From an uncultured Spongiibacteraceae bacterium (GTDB taxonomy: Bacteria > Pseudomonadota > Gammaproteobacteria > Pseudomonadales > Dasaniaceae): DNA of 13,279 nt. Position 1 is the first letter of the stretch. Each line of letters opens with the position of its first letter. The notes beneath the pieces are model-generated. The model made no database searches, was not told where the DNA came from, and saw only the letters and a list, made by a program, of their open reading frames with translations. Shown one piece after another: positions 7,034 through 13,279 of this stretch. The stretch is from the NCBI GenBank assembly GCA_937969395.1, contig CALBVI010000461.1:1-13279 (forward strand), in the 5' to 3' direction. The translations under genes were made by a program, and so were the position numbers.

Positions 7034-7057
7034 ATACATGACTGGCATGTGTTTTTT
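7034..7057 (+). terminator. Plus-facing hairpin with T tract, no plus-strand gene upstream
   Basis: ACATG at 7036-7040 and CATGT at 7046-7050 form a 5-bp stem (7 with one G-U pair) with a 5-base loop, followed by six T at 7052-7057. The orientation serves plus-strand transcription, yet both flanking genes are on the minus strand. It could end an antisense or small RNA, or be chance. Confidence 0.3.
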
Positions 7058-7067
7058 CTAAGGGCCT

Positions 7068-7949
7068 TTATGTTTGGTTTTGATAATCCTTAATCAGATC
7101 AACTAACTTAAGCGCAAACGTATGAGCATCGCCGGGCCAGCGAGCGGAGATGTAGCGCCCATCTTGGACAATAAAGGCAGGGCGGTTATCATCTATTCGA
7201 TCGCGGGAAAACGCATTAGTCTTCATAGCGTAGTAATTGCTGTTACGGGGTACATTAAGAAAGTCAGAAGGGTCGGCTAGGCTGCGTTTTACCTCTTCTT
7301 CGACACTGGCATAGTTGCTTGGCTGCGCAGATTGCGGCTGATAAGTACGGTAATAATTAGCATCCCAAAAGCGAATAAAATATTTGCAGAGCTTCCAGGC
7401 CTTAGCCTCAAATGACCAAGGTAATGCGGTTGTTTTTAGTCCATATAAAACTGACTTGTTAGATTTTTCCGAAATCGAACGGGCAGCAAGTACCGCGCCA
7501 TGGCATATCGAGGCAATAGGCTTTACATTGCTGTGCTCAAAGAAATTAACTACCAGTTGTTGCAGTTCGCTATTTTCTAAATAGGGGCGCATACCCGGTG
7601 CATGTCCGCCAGGTAATACTAGGGCATCAAACTGATTGATATCTACGGCATTAAATTTAATGGGATCCAGGAATAGACTGTCTTGTTCCAGTTCTCGGTA
7701 AGCTGCACGAGCAAAGCGATCAGCTCGTAATAATAAGCCAATTGCCTTGAGTTTTTTTAAGCCGGGAATAAAGCCCCAGAGATCTAAGCCCTCACCACTG
7801 ATCATCATTTCATCCGCGTAACCCCGTTGGCCATCTGCGGTAGCGAATACAGTGGTAAAACCGGCGTCACGCAATATTGACCAAGTGATGCTAACCTCGG
7901 TAGGGTCGAAATCTTTGTGAGGTATCGGCATTAAAATGGTTGCTGACAT
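7068..7949 (-). CDS. DJ-1/PfpI (type 1 glutamine amidotransferase-like) family protein
   Basis: The 293-residue protein shows the DJ-1/PfpI fold. The nucleophile elbow SICHGA has C149 and H150, LVLPGGHAPGM at 110-120 forms the oxyanion-side loop, E18 lies in DPTEVS at the position of the conserved acid, and the C-terminus is SARWPGDAHTFALKLVDLI. Relatives include Hsp31-type chaperones/glyoxalases, proteases and ThiJ-like proteins, and the substrate cannot be read from sequence. It is longer than the roughly 180-230 residues of short members: extra segments lie at about 50-100 and 185-250, probably capping the active site. GAGG lies 9 bases before the ATG, supporting the start. No signal peptide is present. 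It is divergent from the FGGY kinase, sharing a 149-base intergenic region. Confidence 0.9.
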   Translation of the reverse strand: MSATILMPIPHKDFDPTEVSITWSILRDAGFTTVFATADGQRGYADEMMISGEGLDLWGFIPGLKKLKAIGLLLRADRFARAAYRELEQDSLFLDPIKFNAVDINQFDALVLPGGHAPGMRPYLENSELQQLVVNFFEHSNVKPIASICHGAVLAARSISEKSNKSVLYGLKTTALPWSFEAKAWKLCKYFIRFWDANYYRTYQPQSAQPSNYASVEEEVKRSLADPSDFLNVPRNSNYYAMKTNAFSRDRIDDNRPAFIVQDGRYISARWPGDAHTFALKLVDLIKDYQNQT

Positions 7950-7974
7950 AAATCATATCCTCGGACTTATAGGA

Positions 7975-8014
7975 AGTGTTAGCTTAGCATATAAAAATAC
8001 AGAGAATTAACACT
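7975..8014. repeat. 7-bp inverted repeat in the DJ-1/kinase divergent region
   Basis: AGTGTTA at 7975-7981 is exactly inverted as TAACACT at 8008-8014, with centres 33 bases apart, about three helical turns. It lies between the DJ-1/PfpI start and the kinase start, so a regulator binding both arms could control either gene. Operator function is an inference only. Confidence 0.3.
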
Positions 8015-8030
8015 AGCATGCATAGGTATT

Positions 8031-8056
8031 GCGTTTAGCTATTATGATTAAAACGC
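8031..8056. repeat. 6-bp inverted repeat upstream of the kinase -10 candidate
   Basis: GCGTTT at 8031-8036 is inverted as AAACGC at 8051-8056, with 14 bases between. It ends three bases before the candidate extended -10 element of the kinase gene, a usual place for an operator or activator site. Two copies of TATGAT (8044-8049 and 8057-8062) also fall here. Confidence 0.25.
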
Positions 8057-8058
8057 TA

Positions 8059-8067
8059 TGATATAAG
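8059..8067 (+). promoter_or_regulatory. Candidate extended -10 promoter for the FGGY kinase
   Basis: TGA followed by TATAAG (five of six matches) forms an extended -10 element. The predicted start near 8074 leaves a leader of about 25 bases before the ATG at 8099. No convincing -35 hexamer is present. Confidence 0.33.
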
Positions 8068-8098
8068 CTATATAAATTTTTTGAAACGGACATTACGG

Positions 8099-9586
8099 AT
8101 GTTTTATTTATCCCTTGATCAAGGTGGCACATCGAGTAGGGCGCTCGTTTTTGATCGCTTAGGTCAAGTGGTGGCTGAAGTCAAACAAAGTATCTCGACG
8201 TCTCGACCTTGTCCGCATTGGGTGGAGCATGATCCCGCAGAGTTAGTATTATCGTTGCAGGAGGTTGCACGGCAGGCGGTAGCGCAGTTGTCTGATGAGC
8301 AGCGTCAAACATTAGTGAGTTGCGGCTTAGTTACACAGCGTTCAAGTATCGTGTGCTGGGATCGGCAAACGGGGGAGGTGTTGTCACCAGTAATTAGTTG
8401 GCAGGATACTCGTGCGGTCGATGCATTAGCGATAATAAAGGAGCATGAACAGCAGATATATCAAACAACAGGTCTTTATCCTAATGCGCACTTTGGTGCG
8501 AGCAAAATTCGCTGGTGTTTGGATAACTTGCCGTTAGTTAAGCAGGCTAAAGAGCGTAATCGATTGGCGATTGCACCGCTGGCAAGTTATTTAGCGTATT
8601 CATTATTAGAAGAGCATCCTTATATTGTTGATCCTTCCAATGCCTCTCGTACGTTGTTAATGAATTTAAAGACGGGCGATTGGGATCAAGAACTTTTAAA
8701 CCTATGGTCAATTGAGAGTGATTGCCTGCCTGCTATCGTTGCTAGCAATCATCATTACGGTCACATGTTTATTGATGGCTTGAATGTACCAATGCATTTG
8801 CTCAACGGGGATCAGTCGGCCGCGGCTTTTGCCTACGGTGATCCTCAGCATAAGTCTTGTTATATCAATATGGGCACCGGTGTTTTTATTTATCGATTGA
8901 GTGAGCAGTTAACAATAAAAAATAAATTATTAAGCAGTGTTATTTATTGGGATGAAAAGCCACATTATGTCAGAGAAGGTACAGTTAATGGATCGGCATC
9001 AGCATTAGAGTGGTATGCAGAAAAAAACAATATCACTAGCTTCGCAGAATCGTTAAGCAATTTTTTCACTAGTGGTGTTGATCAAAGAGCGTGGCCGCTA
9101 TTTATTAATGGTATTGGTGGTTTAGCTTCGCCTGATTGGCGTGCTGAATTTAAAAGTGATTTTTATCAATATAATGATCGTTGGCAAGGTGTTATAAATA
9201 TAGATGATTTGACGAAAGAGATCAGTGTGGATGTTAATCATCAATCGAAAATTACAAGATTAGCAGCCATTGCCGAAAGTATTATATTTTTAATAATAAG
9301 AAATTTTTATCTTTTAAATGATAATACTTGTAGTGAAATAAGAGTTAGTGGCGGGCTCTCTAACTCAAAAAAATTATGCCAGTGGTTAGCCGATTTAAGT
9401 TGCTTGCCTGTGGTTATTACTGAACAGTGTGAGGCGTCTGCGCGAGGTGCTGCTTATTTACTGGCTGACAAACCAAAAGACTGGACAGTATTAGCGACAA
9501 AACACTATTCTCCGCAGGAGAATAAAGTATTAGCTGATCGCTATCAGTATTGGCAGGAATTAATGGCTATGGCACTGAAAGATTAA
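8099..9586 (+). CDS. FGGY-family carbohydrate kinase, glycerol kinase-like, divergent active site
   Basis: The 495-residue protein spans a full FGGY kinase. Features are the ATP-binding SLDQGGTSSRA near the N-terminus, TQRSSIVCW at 79-87, ISWQDTRA at 99-106, SNASRTLL at 180-187, catalytic base D238 in LNGDQSAA, MGTGVF at 258-263 and VSGGLSNS at 416-423. By remembered alignment to E. coli GlpK, the catalytic Asp and Arg83 are kept (D238, R81). GlpK Glu84 becomes S82, Tyr135 becomes H131 and the WDPxxRG region is replaced, so glycerol need not be the substrate. The ATG at 8099 is preferred: CGGA lies 8 bases upstream and the protein then begins just before the conserved strand, as in relatives. 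A TTG at 8081 would add six residues. It converges with the phosphodiesterase gene, a possible metabolic link. Confidence 0.88.
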   Translation: MFYLSLDQGGTSSRALVFDRLGQVVAEVKQSISTSRPCPHWVEHDPAELVLSLQEVARQAVAQLSDEQRQTLVSCGLVTQRSSIVCWDRQTGEVLSPVISWQDTRAVDALAIIKEHEQQIYQTTGLYPNAHFGASKIRWCLDNLPLVKQAKERNRLAIAPLASYLAYSLLEEHPYIVDPSNASRTLLMNLKTGDWDQELLNLWSIESDCLPAIVASNHHYGHMFIDGLNVPMHLLNGDQSAAAFAYGDPQHKSCYINMGTGVFIYRLSEQLTIKNKLLSSVIYWDEKPHYVREGTVNGSASALEWYAEKNNITSFAESLSNFFTSGVDQRAWPLFINGIGGLASPDWRAEFKSDFYQYNDRWQGVINIDDLTKEISVDVNHQSKITRLAAIAESIIFLIIRNFYLLNDNTCSEIRVSGGLSNSKKLCQWLADLSCLPVVITEQCEASARGAAYLLADKPKDWTVLATKHYSPQENKVLADRYQYWQELMAMALKD

Positions 9587-9619
9587 CTAATGCTATAGCG
9601 AACGGTTTTCTTTAGATTT

Positions 9620-9655
9620 AATGAGATTGAAAATCTCATTGCGCCATGGTCGCAA
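9620..9655. terminator. Two adjacent hairpins between convergent genes
   Basis: AATGAGAT (9620-9627) pairs perfectly with ATCTCATT (9633-9640) over a 5-base loop, and TTGCG (9639-9643) pairs with CGCAA (9651-9655) over a 7-base loop. They lie between the kinase stop and the phosphodiesterase stop, where a bidirectional terminator is expected. Neither has a proper T tract on either side, so the call is tentative. Confidence 0.35.
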
Positions 9656-9679
9656 CAGTTGAAAATTATAGCATCGTAA

Positions 9680-10444
9680 TTATTCATTATTAAGTACTTG
9701 TTTATGATCGATGCTAATTAATTCACCAATATTAAATGTCTCAATAAGACTAGCCCCGTCATTAATTAGATTGACGGCCTGCTGGTAATTATCGACTTCA
9801 TAAATTGCTACCGGATAAGGTATGTTCGATAGTGATTGCATGGCTGGTATTTTTTCAACATCACAGAAAACATAAGTTGGATTAAGCTGTTGCAGCTCAG
9901 AACTTATGATTTGTTGCCACTCTAGTAATACGGGAGCAATTTGATTCCAGCCCTTTTTTCTTGCAAGCAATAAAGTATCAATATCAAAACTGATTAAGGT
10001 CGCCTGCTTAGCAATAGCTTCTAATGGCGCTAGTATTGTGCTCAGAAACTGCTCTGCACCAAAGGTGCGAATTGATGCGCGTTTTAATTCAACATAGAGA
10101 TTAACGTCAGGGTATTTTTTTATAAGATCAATACACTGTTGCAATGTGCAAAAAGAAATCCCTTTAAATATTTCACTTAATCGTGATGGTTCGTGGGGGG
10201 ATAACTGTTGAGTTTGTTGATAGCTTATTTTATGTAGGTCGAGTGCTTCCCCAGTTAAGCGTTGCAATTGTTGGTCATGGCACAAGAGGGGGATTAAATC
10301 GTTAGTAAGCTGTATGTCAATTTCAATATGCTTTGCACCGGCAGCAATGGCTTTTTCCAACGCTACTAGGGAGTTTTCAGGATATTTCTTCTGCCAGCCG
10401 CGATGAGCTATTAATTTTTTTGAGATTGCTTGATGTTTTTTCAT
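9680..10444 (-). CDS. Glycerophosphodiester phosphodiesterase (UgpQ/GlpQ family, cytoplasmic type)
   Basis: The 254-residue protein is a complete GDPD TIM barrel without a signal peptide. Family catalytic residues are present: HRG at 14-16, PENS at 22-25, E41 and D43 in EIDIQLT, HD at 56-57, and E119 with K121 in YVELK. These enzymes hydrolyse glycerophosphodiesters to glycerol 3-phosphate and an alcohol; the lack of a leader fits UgpQ rather than periplasmic GlpQ. The usual C-terminal 'TD.P' element reads ETFNIGE. The ATG overlaps the stop of the response-regulator gene as ATGA and has no ribosome binding site of its own, so translation is probably coupled. Its product would feed glycerol 3-phosphate metabolism. 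Confidence 0.92.
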   Translation of the reverse strand: MKKHQAISKKLIAHRGWQKKYPENSLVALEKAIAAGAKHIEIDIQLTNDLIPLLCHDQQLQRLTGEALDLHKISYQQTQQLSPHEPSRLSEIFKGISFCTLQQCIDLIKKYPDVNLYVELKRASIRTFGAEQFLSTILAPLEAIAKQATLISFDIDTLLLARKKGWNQIAPVLLEWQQIISSELQQLNPTYVFCDVEKIPAMQSLSNIPYPVAIYEVDNYQQAVNLINDGASLIETFNIGELISIDHKQVLNNE

Positions 10445-10460
10445 TGGTTGGCTTCATCGC
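10436..10460 (-). repeat. Copy 1 of repeated junction sequence (response regulator / phosphodiesterase)
   Basis: Across this stop/start junction the plus strand reads TTTTTTCATTGGTTGG then CTTC. The junction at 11690-11714 reads TTTTTCATTGATTGG, an added CGG, then CTTC. The two share about 20 bases with one substitution and a three-base indel. Both encode a C-terminus ending in NQ, then stop, and a next protein starting MKK. Confidence 0.6.
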
Positions 10461-11697
10461 ATACAACCATATTGCCACCGGCTTCTTTGGCACGTGATAA
10501 TAGTTGCTCGGCCTCAGTTAATTGGTGATCTAAATTGTCATGAATGTGATTGGTAATACCTGCGCTAAACGAAATGGTAGTGTCATCATCGTCTATATCA
10601 ATACTCATGTTAGCTAATAGATCGCGAAATTTATCTAGTAGTGTATAAGCTTGCTCATTATTGAGTCCTGGCATCATCAAATAAAATTTTTCTCCATCAG
10701 AGCGAGCGATTAAAAATCGCGAAAAAGCATGCTCTAATTCTTTGGCAAAAAAAGTGAGTATTTCATCGCCTGCTGTGTGGCCATACATGTCATTGAGTTT
10801 TTTAAAATAATCAATGCTGATCATTGCTACGGCAAGTGGCGAGTTGTTTTTGTTGGCGGTGTGATGAAGTTGAGTGCCATGATTAAAAAAGTAACGTCGG
10901 TTGTGTAGATGGGTGAGGAAGTCATGATTGGCCTCATGCTTTATTTTTTCAATGAGCTCCAGCTCTTCAATATTATGCATGACACGACAATAAAGCTCTT
11001 CGTGGTAGAAAGGTTTTTGTAAAAAGTCATTGGCACCATTCTTAATAAATTTTGCAGAGAGCGCGCCTTTACCTTCGCCAGACAAACCAATAATAACCAA
11101 ATTAGACTTGTCTACATTTTGTCGGATAGTTCGAACAAGTTCAAAGCCATCCATCTCCGGCATATTGTGATCGGTAATTAATAATTTAATATCTGGATTT
11201 TGTTGCAGCTCTTCCAGTGCTTCGATACCGTTAGATGCTTCTATAACTTGATAGAGGTGTTTTTCTAATAGAGCTTTAATAAATGTTCTGGTAGGTTTTG
11301 AGTCTTCTGTGACTAAAACTTTTATATATTGGTTTTTGTCCAGTCTGTGTATTAATTTGAGTGCGTAATTGTACGAATAGCGACTTTCTTTGATGATATA
11401 GTCAACAATGCCTTTATTTAACAGCTCTTCACGTTTTTCATCTTGATAGTTAGCGGTTAAAACAATAGAGGGTATTTGCTTACTGAGAAAAAAGTCTACG
11501 GTTTCTCCGTTGGGTGCATCGGGCAAGTTGAGATCGATAATAGCGGCAAATAAATCTGCTTTATGTTGCTCATAAAGTTCTTGGCTTTGAGCAAATGTGC
11601 CGGCAAAAACAGGTGAAATATCAGTATGATTTTTAATCAGATGTTTTAGAATTTTGGTGACGGTGGTACTGTCTTCAATAATCAGTATCTTTTTCAT
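10441..11697 (-). CDS. Response regulator with two REC domains and a degenerate GGDEF domain
   Basis: The 418-residue protein has REC1 (about 1-118: E8, D9, acceptor D55, T81, K103), REC2 (about 125-240: E131, D132, acceptor D176 in ITDHNMPEMDG, S206, K228) and a GGDEF-like domain (about 255-415). The GGDEF domain keeps HDFLTHLHNRR (258-268), ISIDYFKKLNDMYGH (293-307), AGDEIL and FSAGIT. The signature loop, however, reads DGEKF (334-338): the first Gly is Asp and the fourth residue, normally Glu, is Lys. The upstream inhibitory RxxD site is also absent. Diguanylate cyclase activity is therefore doubtful; GTP or c-di-GMP binding or a signalling role is possible. Both REC domains look phosphorylatable. 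ATGA overlaps occur at both ends, and there is no ribosome binding site before the ATG. Confidence 0.92.
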   Translation of the reverse strand: MKKILIIEDSTTVTKILKHLIKNHTDISPVFAGTFAQSQELYEQHKADLFAAIIDLNLPDAPNGETVDFFLSKQIPSIVLTANYQDEKREELLNKGIVDYIIKESRYSYNYALKLIHRLDKNQYIKVLVTEDSKPTRTFIKALLEKHLYQVIEASNGIEALEELQQNPDIKLLITDHNMPEMDGFELVRTIRQNVDKSNLVIIGLSGEGKGALSAKFIKNGANDFLQKPFYHEELYCRVMHNIEELELIEKIKHEANHDFLTHLHNRRYFFNHGTQLHHTANKNNSPLAVAMISIDYFKKLNDMYGHTAGDEILTFFAKELEHAFSRFLIARSDGEKFYLMMPGLNNEQAYTLLDKFRDLLANMSIDIDDDDTTISFSAGITNHIHDNLDHQLTEAEQLLSRAKEAGGNMVVCDEANQ

Positions 11698-11714
11698 TGA
11701 TTGGCGGCTTCGTT
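11690..11714 (-). repeat. Copy 2 of repeated junction sequence (small ORF / response regulator)
   Basis: This is the partner of the junction at 10436-10460. Here the small ORF ends EAANQ and the response regulator starts MKKILI; at the other junction the regulator ends DEANQ and the next protein starts MKKHQA. Both copies contain the ATGA overlap and lack a ribosome binding site. Confidence 0.6.
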
Positions 11715-11960
11715 ATGAGCGTTTAGCTTGCTTAACACTGTTATTGTTATCTGGTCCGTTAATTCAAGCATAGATTGATTTTTTTGCCAGCATGAGTGCG
11801 GTTTAGTGTGTTGTTTGCTGAATAATAGAGTGTGTGCTCTAAGGCTTGGTTTTAGCTGAGGCTTAGATAGCTGTGTGGGTGCCATGATGCGTATGGTAGT
11901 GTCGATTAAATACAGAATTTTGTTTGAGCTATATGTGTATCGTAATAAAATGAAATTCAT
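11694..11960 (-). CDS. Small unknown ORF coupled to the response regulator
   Basis: I do not recognise this product. The frame encodes at most 88 residues from the ATG at 11960, or 63 from the ATG at 11885; neither start has a ribosome binding site. The shorter form is basic and polar, with no signal peptide and no clear domain; its last part, with LELTDQITITVLSKL, could be a helix. It is taken as possibly real because its TGA overlaps the ATG of the response-regulator gene as ATGA. That regulator start lacks a ribosome binding site, so it may depend on ribosomes arriving from here. The C-terminal EAANQ is also echoed by the regulator's own end. It could be a leader peptide or a small partner protein. 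If the longer start is used, only 54 bases separate it from asnS. Confidence 0.42.
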   Translation of the reverse strand: MNFILLRYTYSSNKILYLIDTTIRIMAPTQLSKPQLKPSLRAHTLLFSKQHTKPHSCWQKNQSMLELTDQITITVLSKLNAHNEAANQ

Positions 11961-12014
11961 TCATAATACTGGATTATTCAGTTTGTCCGTCTTCATTGGT
12001 AGAGCTAATTAACT

Positions 12015-13279
12015 ATGACGCAAAATAAATACGCCACTTATTCAATTAAGCCATTATTGTCTGGTGATGTAGAGATTTCTACTTCAGTGCAAATTCAAGG
12101 TTGGGTCCGTAGCCGTAGAGATTCAAAGGCGGGCATCTCTTTTATGGCTGTCCATGATGGCAGTTGTTTTGATGCTATTCAGGCGGTGATCCCTGCTGAA
12201 TTAGATAATTATACAACTGAGGTAGTAAATGCCGGCGCCGGTTGTTCTGTCATTGTTAAAGGCCTGTTGGTAGCTTCGCAGGGGAAGGGGCAGGCTTTTG
12301 AGGTGCAAGCTGATTCGGTTGAGATTGTAGGTTGGGTCGACGATCCAGAAACTTATCCTATTGCTAAAAAACGGCACACGTTTGAGTATTTGCGCAGTGT
12401 GGCTCATTTGCGGCCGAGGACAAATACCTTTGGGGCGATTACGCGGGTACGGACGGTATTGGCAAATGCTATCCATAATTATTTTTTCGATCAGGGTTTT
12501 CAGTGGATCAATACGCCGATTATCACCGCTAGTGACTGTGAAGGTGCTGGTGAGATGTTTAGGGTGAGCAATTTAGATTTTGCTAACTTGCCTCGAAACG
12601 CTGATGGCGGTGTTGATTTTTCAAAAGATTTTTTTGCTGATCAATCGTTTTTAACCGTATCAGGTCAGCTTAATGTTGAGGCTTACTGCTTAGCCTTATC
12701 AAAAGTGTACACGTTTGGACCTACTTTCCGTGCTGAAAATTCAAATACCAGTCGTCATCTAGCTGAATTTTGGATGGTCGAACCTGAGATTGCTTTTGCT
12801 AATTTAAATGATGATGCTGCGCTAGCGGAAGATTTTTTGAAGTATTTGTTTAAAACAGTATTAGAAAAATGTCCTGATGATTTGGCGTTTTTTAATCAGT
12901 TTGTTGATGATACTTGTTTAAACCGATTACAGACAATGGCTGATAATGACTTTGTGAGAATGGATTATTCTGATGCTATTACGATATTGCAAAAATCGGG
13001 TAAGAAATTTGAGTACGATATAAAGTGGGGCATTGATCTGCAATCAGAGCACGAGCGTTTTTTATGTGAAGAGCATGTCGGAGCGCCGGTTGTCTTGATG
13101 AACTATCCAAAAGATATTAAAGCTTTTTATATGCGTATGAACGATGATGAAAAAACGGTCGCGGCAATGGATGTATTAGCGCCGGGGATTGGTGAGATTA
13201 TTGGTGGTAGTCAACGCGAAGAAAGAATTGATGTTTTAGATGCTCGTATGGCTGAGCAGGGTTTAGGTGATGACCTGTG
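12015..13279 (+). CDS. asnS: Asparaginyl-tRNA synthetase (3' end outside window)
   Basis: An uninterrupted frame runs from the ATG at 12015 to the window end: 421 codons plus two bases, against 466 residues in E. coli AsnRS, so about 45 residues are missing. The N-terminal OB-fold anticodon-binding domain is clear ([20 protein letters not shown] at about 28-47). Class II catalytic segments follow: [28 protein letters not shown], motif 2 in [31 protein letters not shown], and [21 protein letters not shown] near the end. Motif 3 (GFGLGFER) lies beyond the window. The enzyme charges tRNA-Asn with asparagine from ATP. Similarity to the E. coli protein is very high. A GGTAGAG about 10 bases upstream is a modest ribosome binding site. 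Confidence 0.97.
   Translation, partial: MTQNKYATYSIKPLLSGDVEISTSVQIQGWVRSRRDSKAGISFMAVHDGSCFDAIQAVIPAELDNYTTEVVNAGAGCSVIVKGLLVASQGKGQAFEVQADSVEIVGWVDDPETYPIAKKRHTFEYLRSVAHLRPRTNTFGAITRVRTVLANAIHNYFFDQGFQWINTPIITASDCEGAGEMFRVSNLDFANLPRNADGGVDFSKDFFADQSFLTVSGQLNVEAYCLALSKVYTFGPTFRAENSNTSRHLAEFWMVEPEIAFANLNDDAALAEDFLKYLFKTVLEKCPDDLAFFNQFVDDTCLNRLQTMADNDFVRMDYSDAITILQKSGKKFEYDIKWGIDLQSEHERFLCEEHVGAPVVLMNYPKDIKAFYMRMNDDEKTVAAMDVLAPGIGEIIGGSQREERIDVLDARMAEQGLGDDL

Noticed and set aside
7384..7584. Plus-strand open frame inside the DJ-1/PfpI gene
   Set aside because: Antisense shadow frame with no ribosome binding site or recognisable product.
11920..11977. AT-rich hexamers (CATAAT, TAATAA, GATTAT) upstream of asnS
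   Set aside because: No -10/-35 pair with proper spacing and at least moderate matches could be found, so no promoter is annotated, though one must exist nearby.
12201..12567. Open frames on both strands inside asnS
   Set aside because: The asnS frame is uninterrupted and strongly conserved here; the others are shadows.

Overview
The window looks like chromosomal DNA of a moderately AT-rich, probably marine or aquatic gammaproteobacterium. The riboflavin synthase tail, the YecA-type SEC-C protein, HinT, the LemA/TPM cassette and an asparaginyl-tRNA synthetase close in sequence to the E. coli enzyme all fit that group. This placement is inferred from remembered family resemblance; no search was run. 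Both ends cut through genes: riboflavin synthase lacks its start and asnS lacks its end. I see no rRNA, tRNA, CRISPR array, insertion sequence or phage gene, and no gene-free gap longer than about 160 bases.

Layout. 1-4488 (+): riboflavin synthase C-terminus, a UPF0149/YecA-like SEC-C protein, a class III nucleotide cyclase fused to a PilZ domain, a small YdcH-like (DUF465) protein, an HPt protein fused to a divergent HD-GYP domain, and a flavin reductase-like protein. 4546-6511 (-): a LemA lipoprotein and two TPM-domain membrane proteins, joined by two stop/start overlaps of the form TAATG. 6609-7949 (-): HinT and a DJ-1/PfpI family protein. 8099-9586 (+): a divergent FGGY sugar/polyol kinase. 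9680-11960 (-): a tightly coupled set made of a small unknown ORF, a REC-REC-degenerate GGDEF response regulator and a glycerophosphodiester phosphodiesterase, with ATGA overlaps at both junctions. 12015 to the end (+): asnS.

How the genes may work together. Three proteins belong to nucleotide second-messenger signalling: the cyclase-PilZ fusion, the HPt-HD-GYP-like protein and the REC-REC-GGDEF-like protein. Two of them carry changes in catalytic motifs (HDFGM and a lost first histidine in the HD-GYP; DGEKF in place of GGDEF), so they may be sensors, binding proteins or phosphorelay parts rather than working enzymes. The HPt domain could exchange phosphate with the REC domains, but only their presence in one window suggests this. 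The kinase and the phosphodiesterase converge and could both serve glycerol or polyol metabolism, although two glycerol-contacting positions differ in the kinase. LemA and the TPM proteins form an envelope module that recurs in bacteria and is only partly understood.

I found no clear-cut new defence or mobile system. The best leads are the cyclase-PilZ fusion, the two motif-degenerate signalling proteins, the divergent kinase, and a repeated sequence at both coupled junctions of the response-regulator operon.
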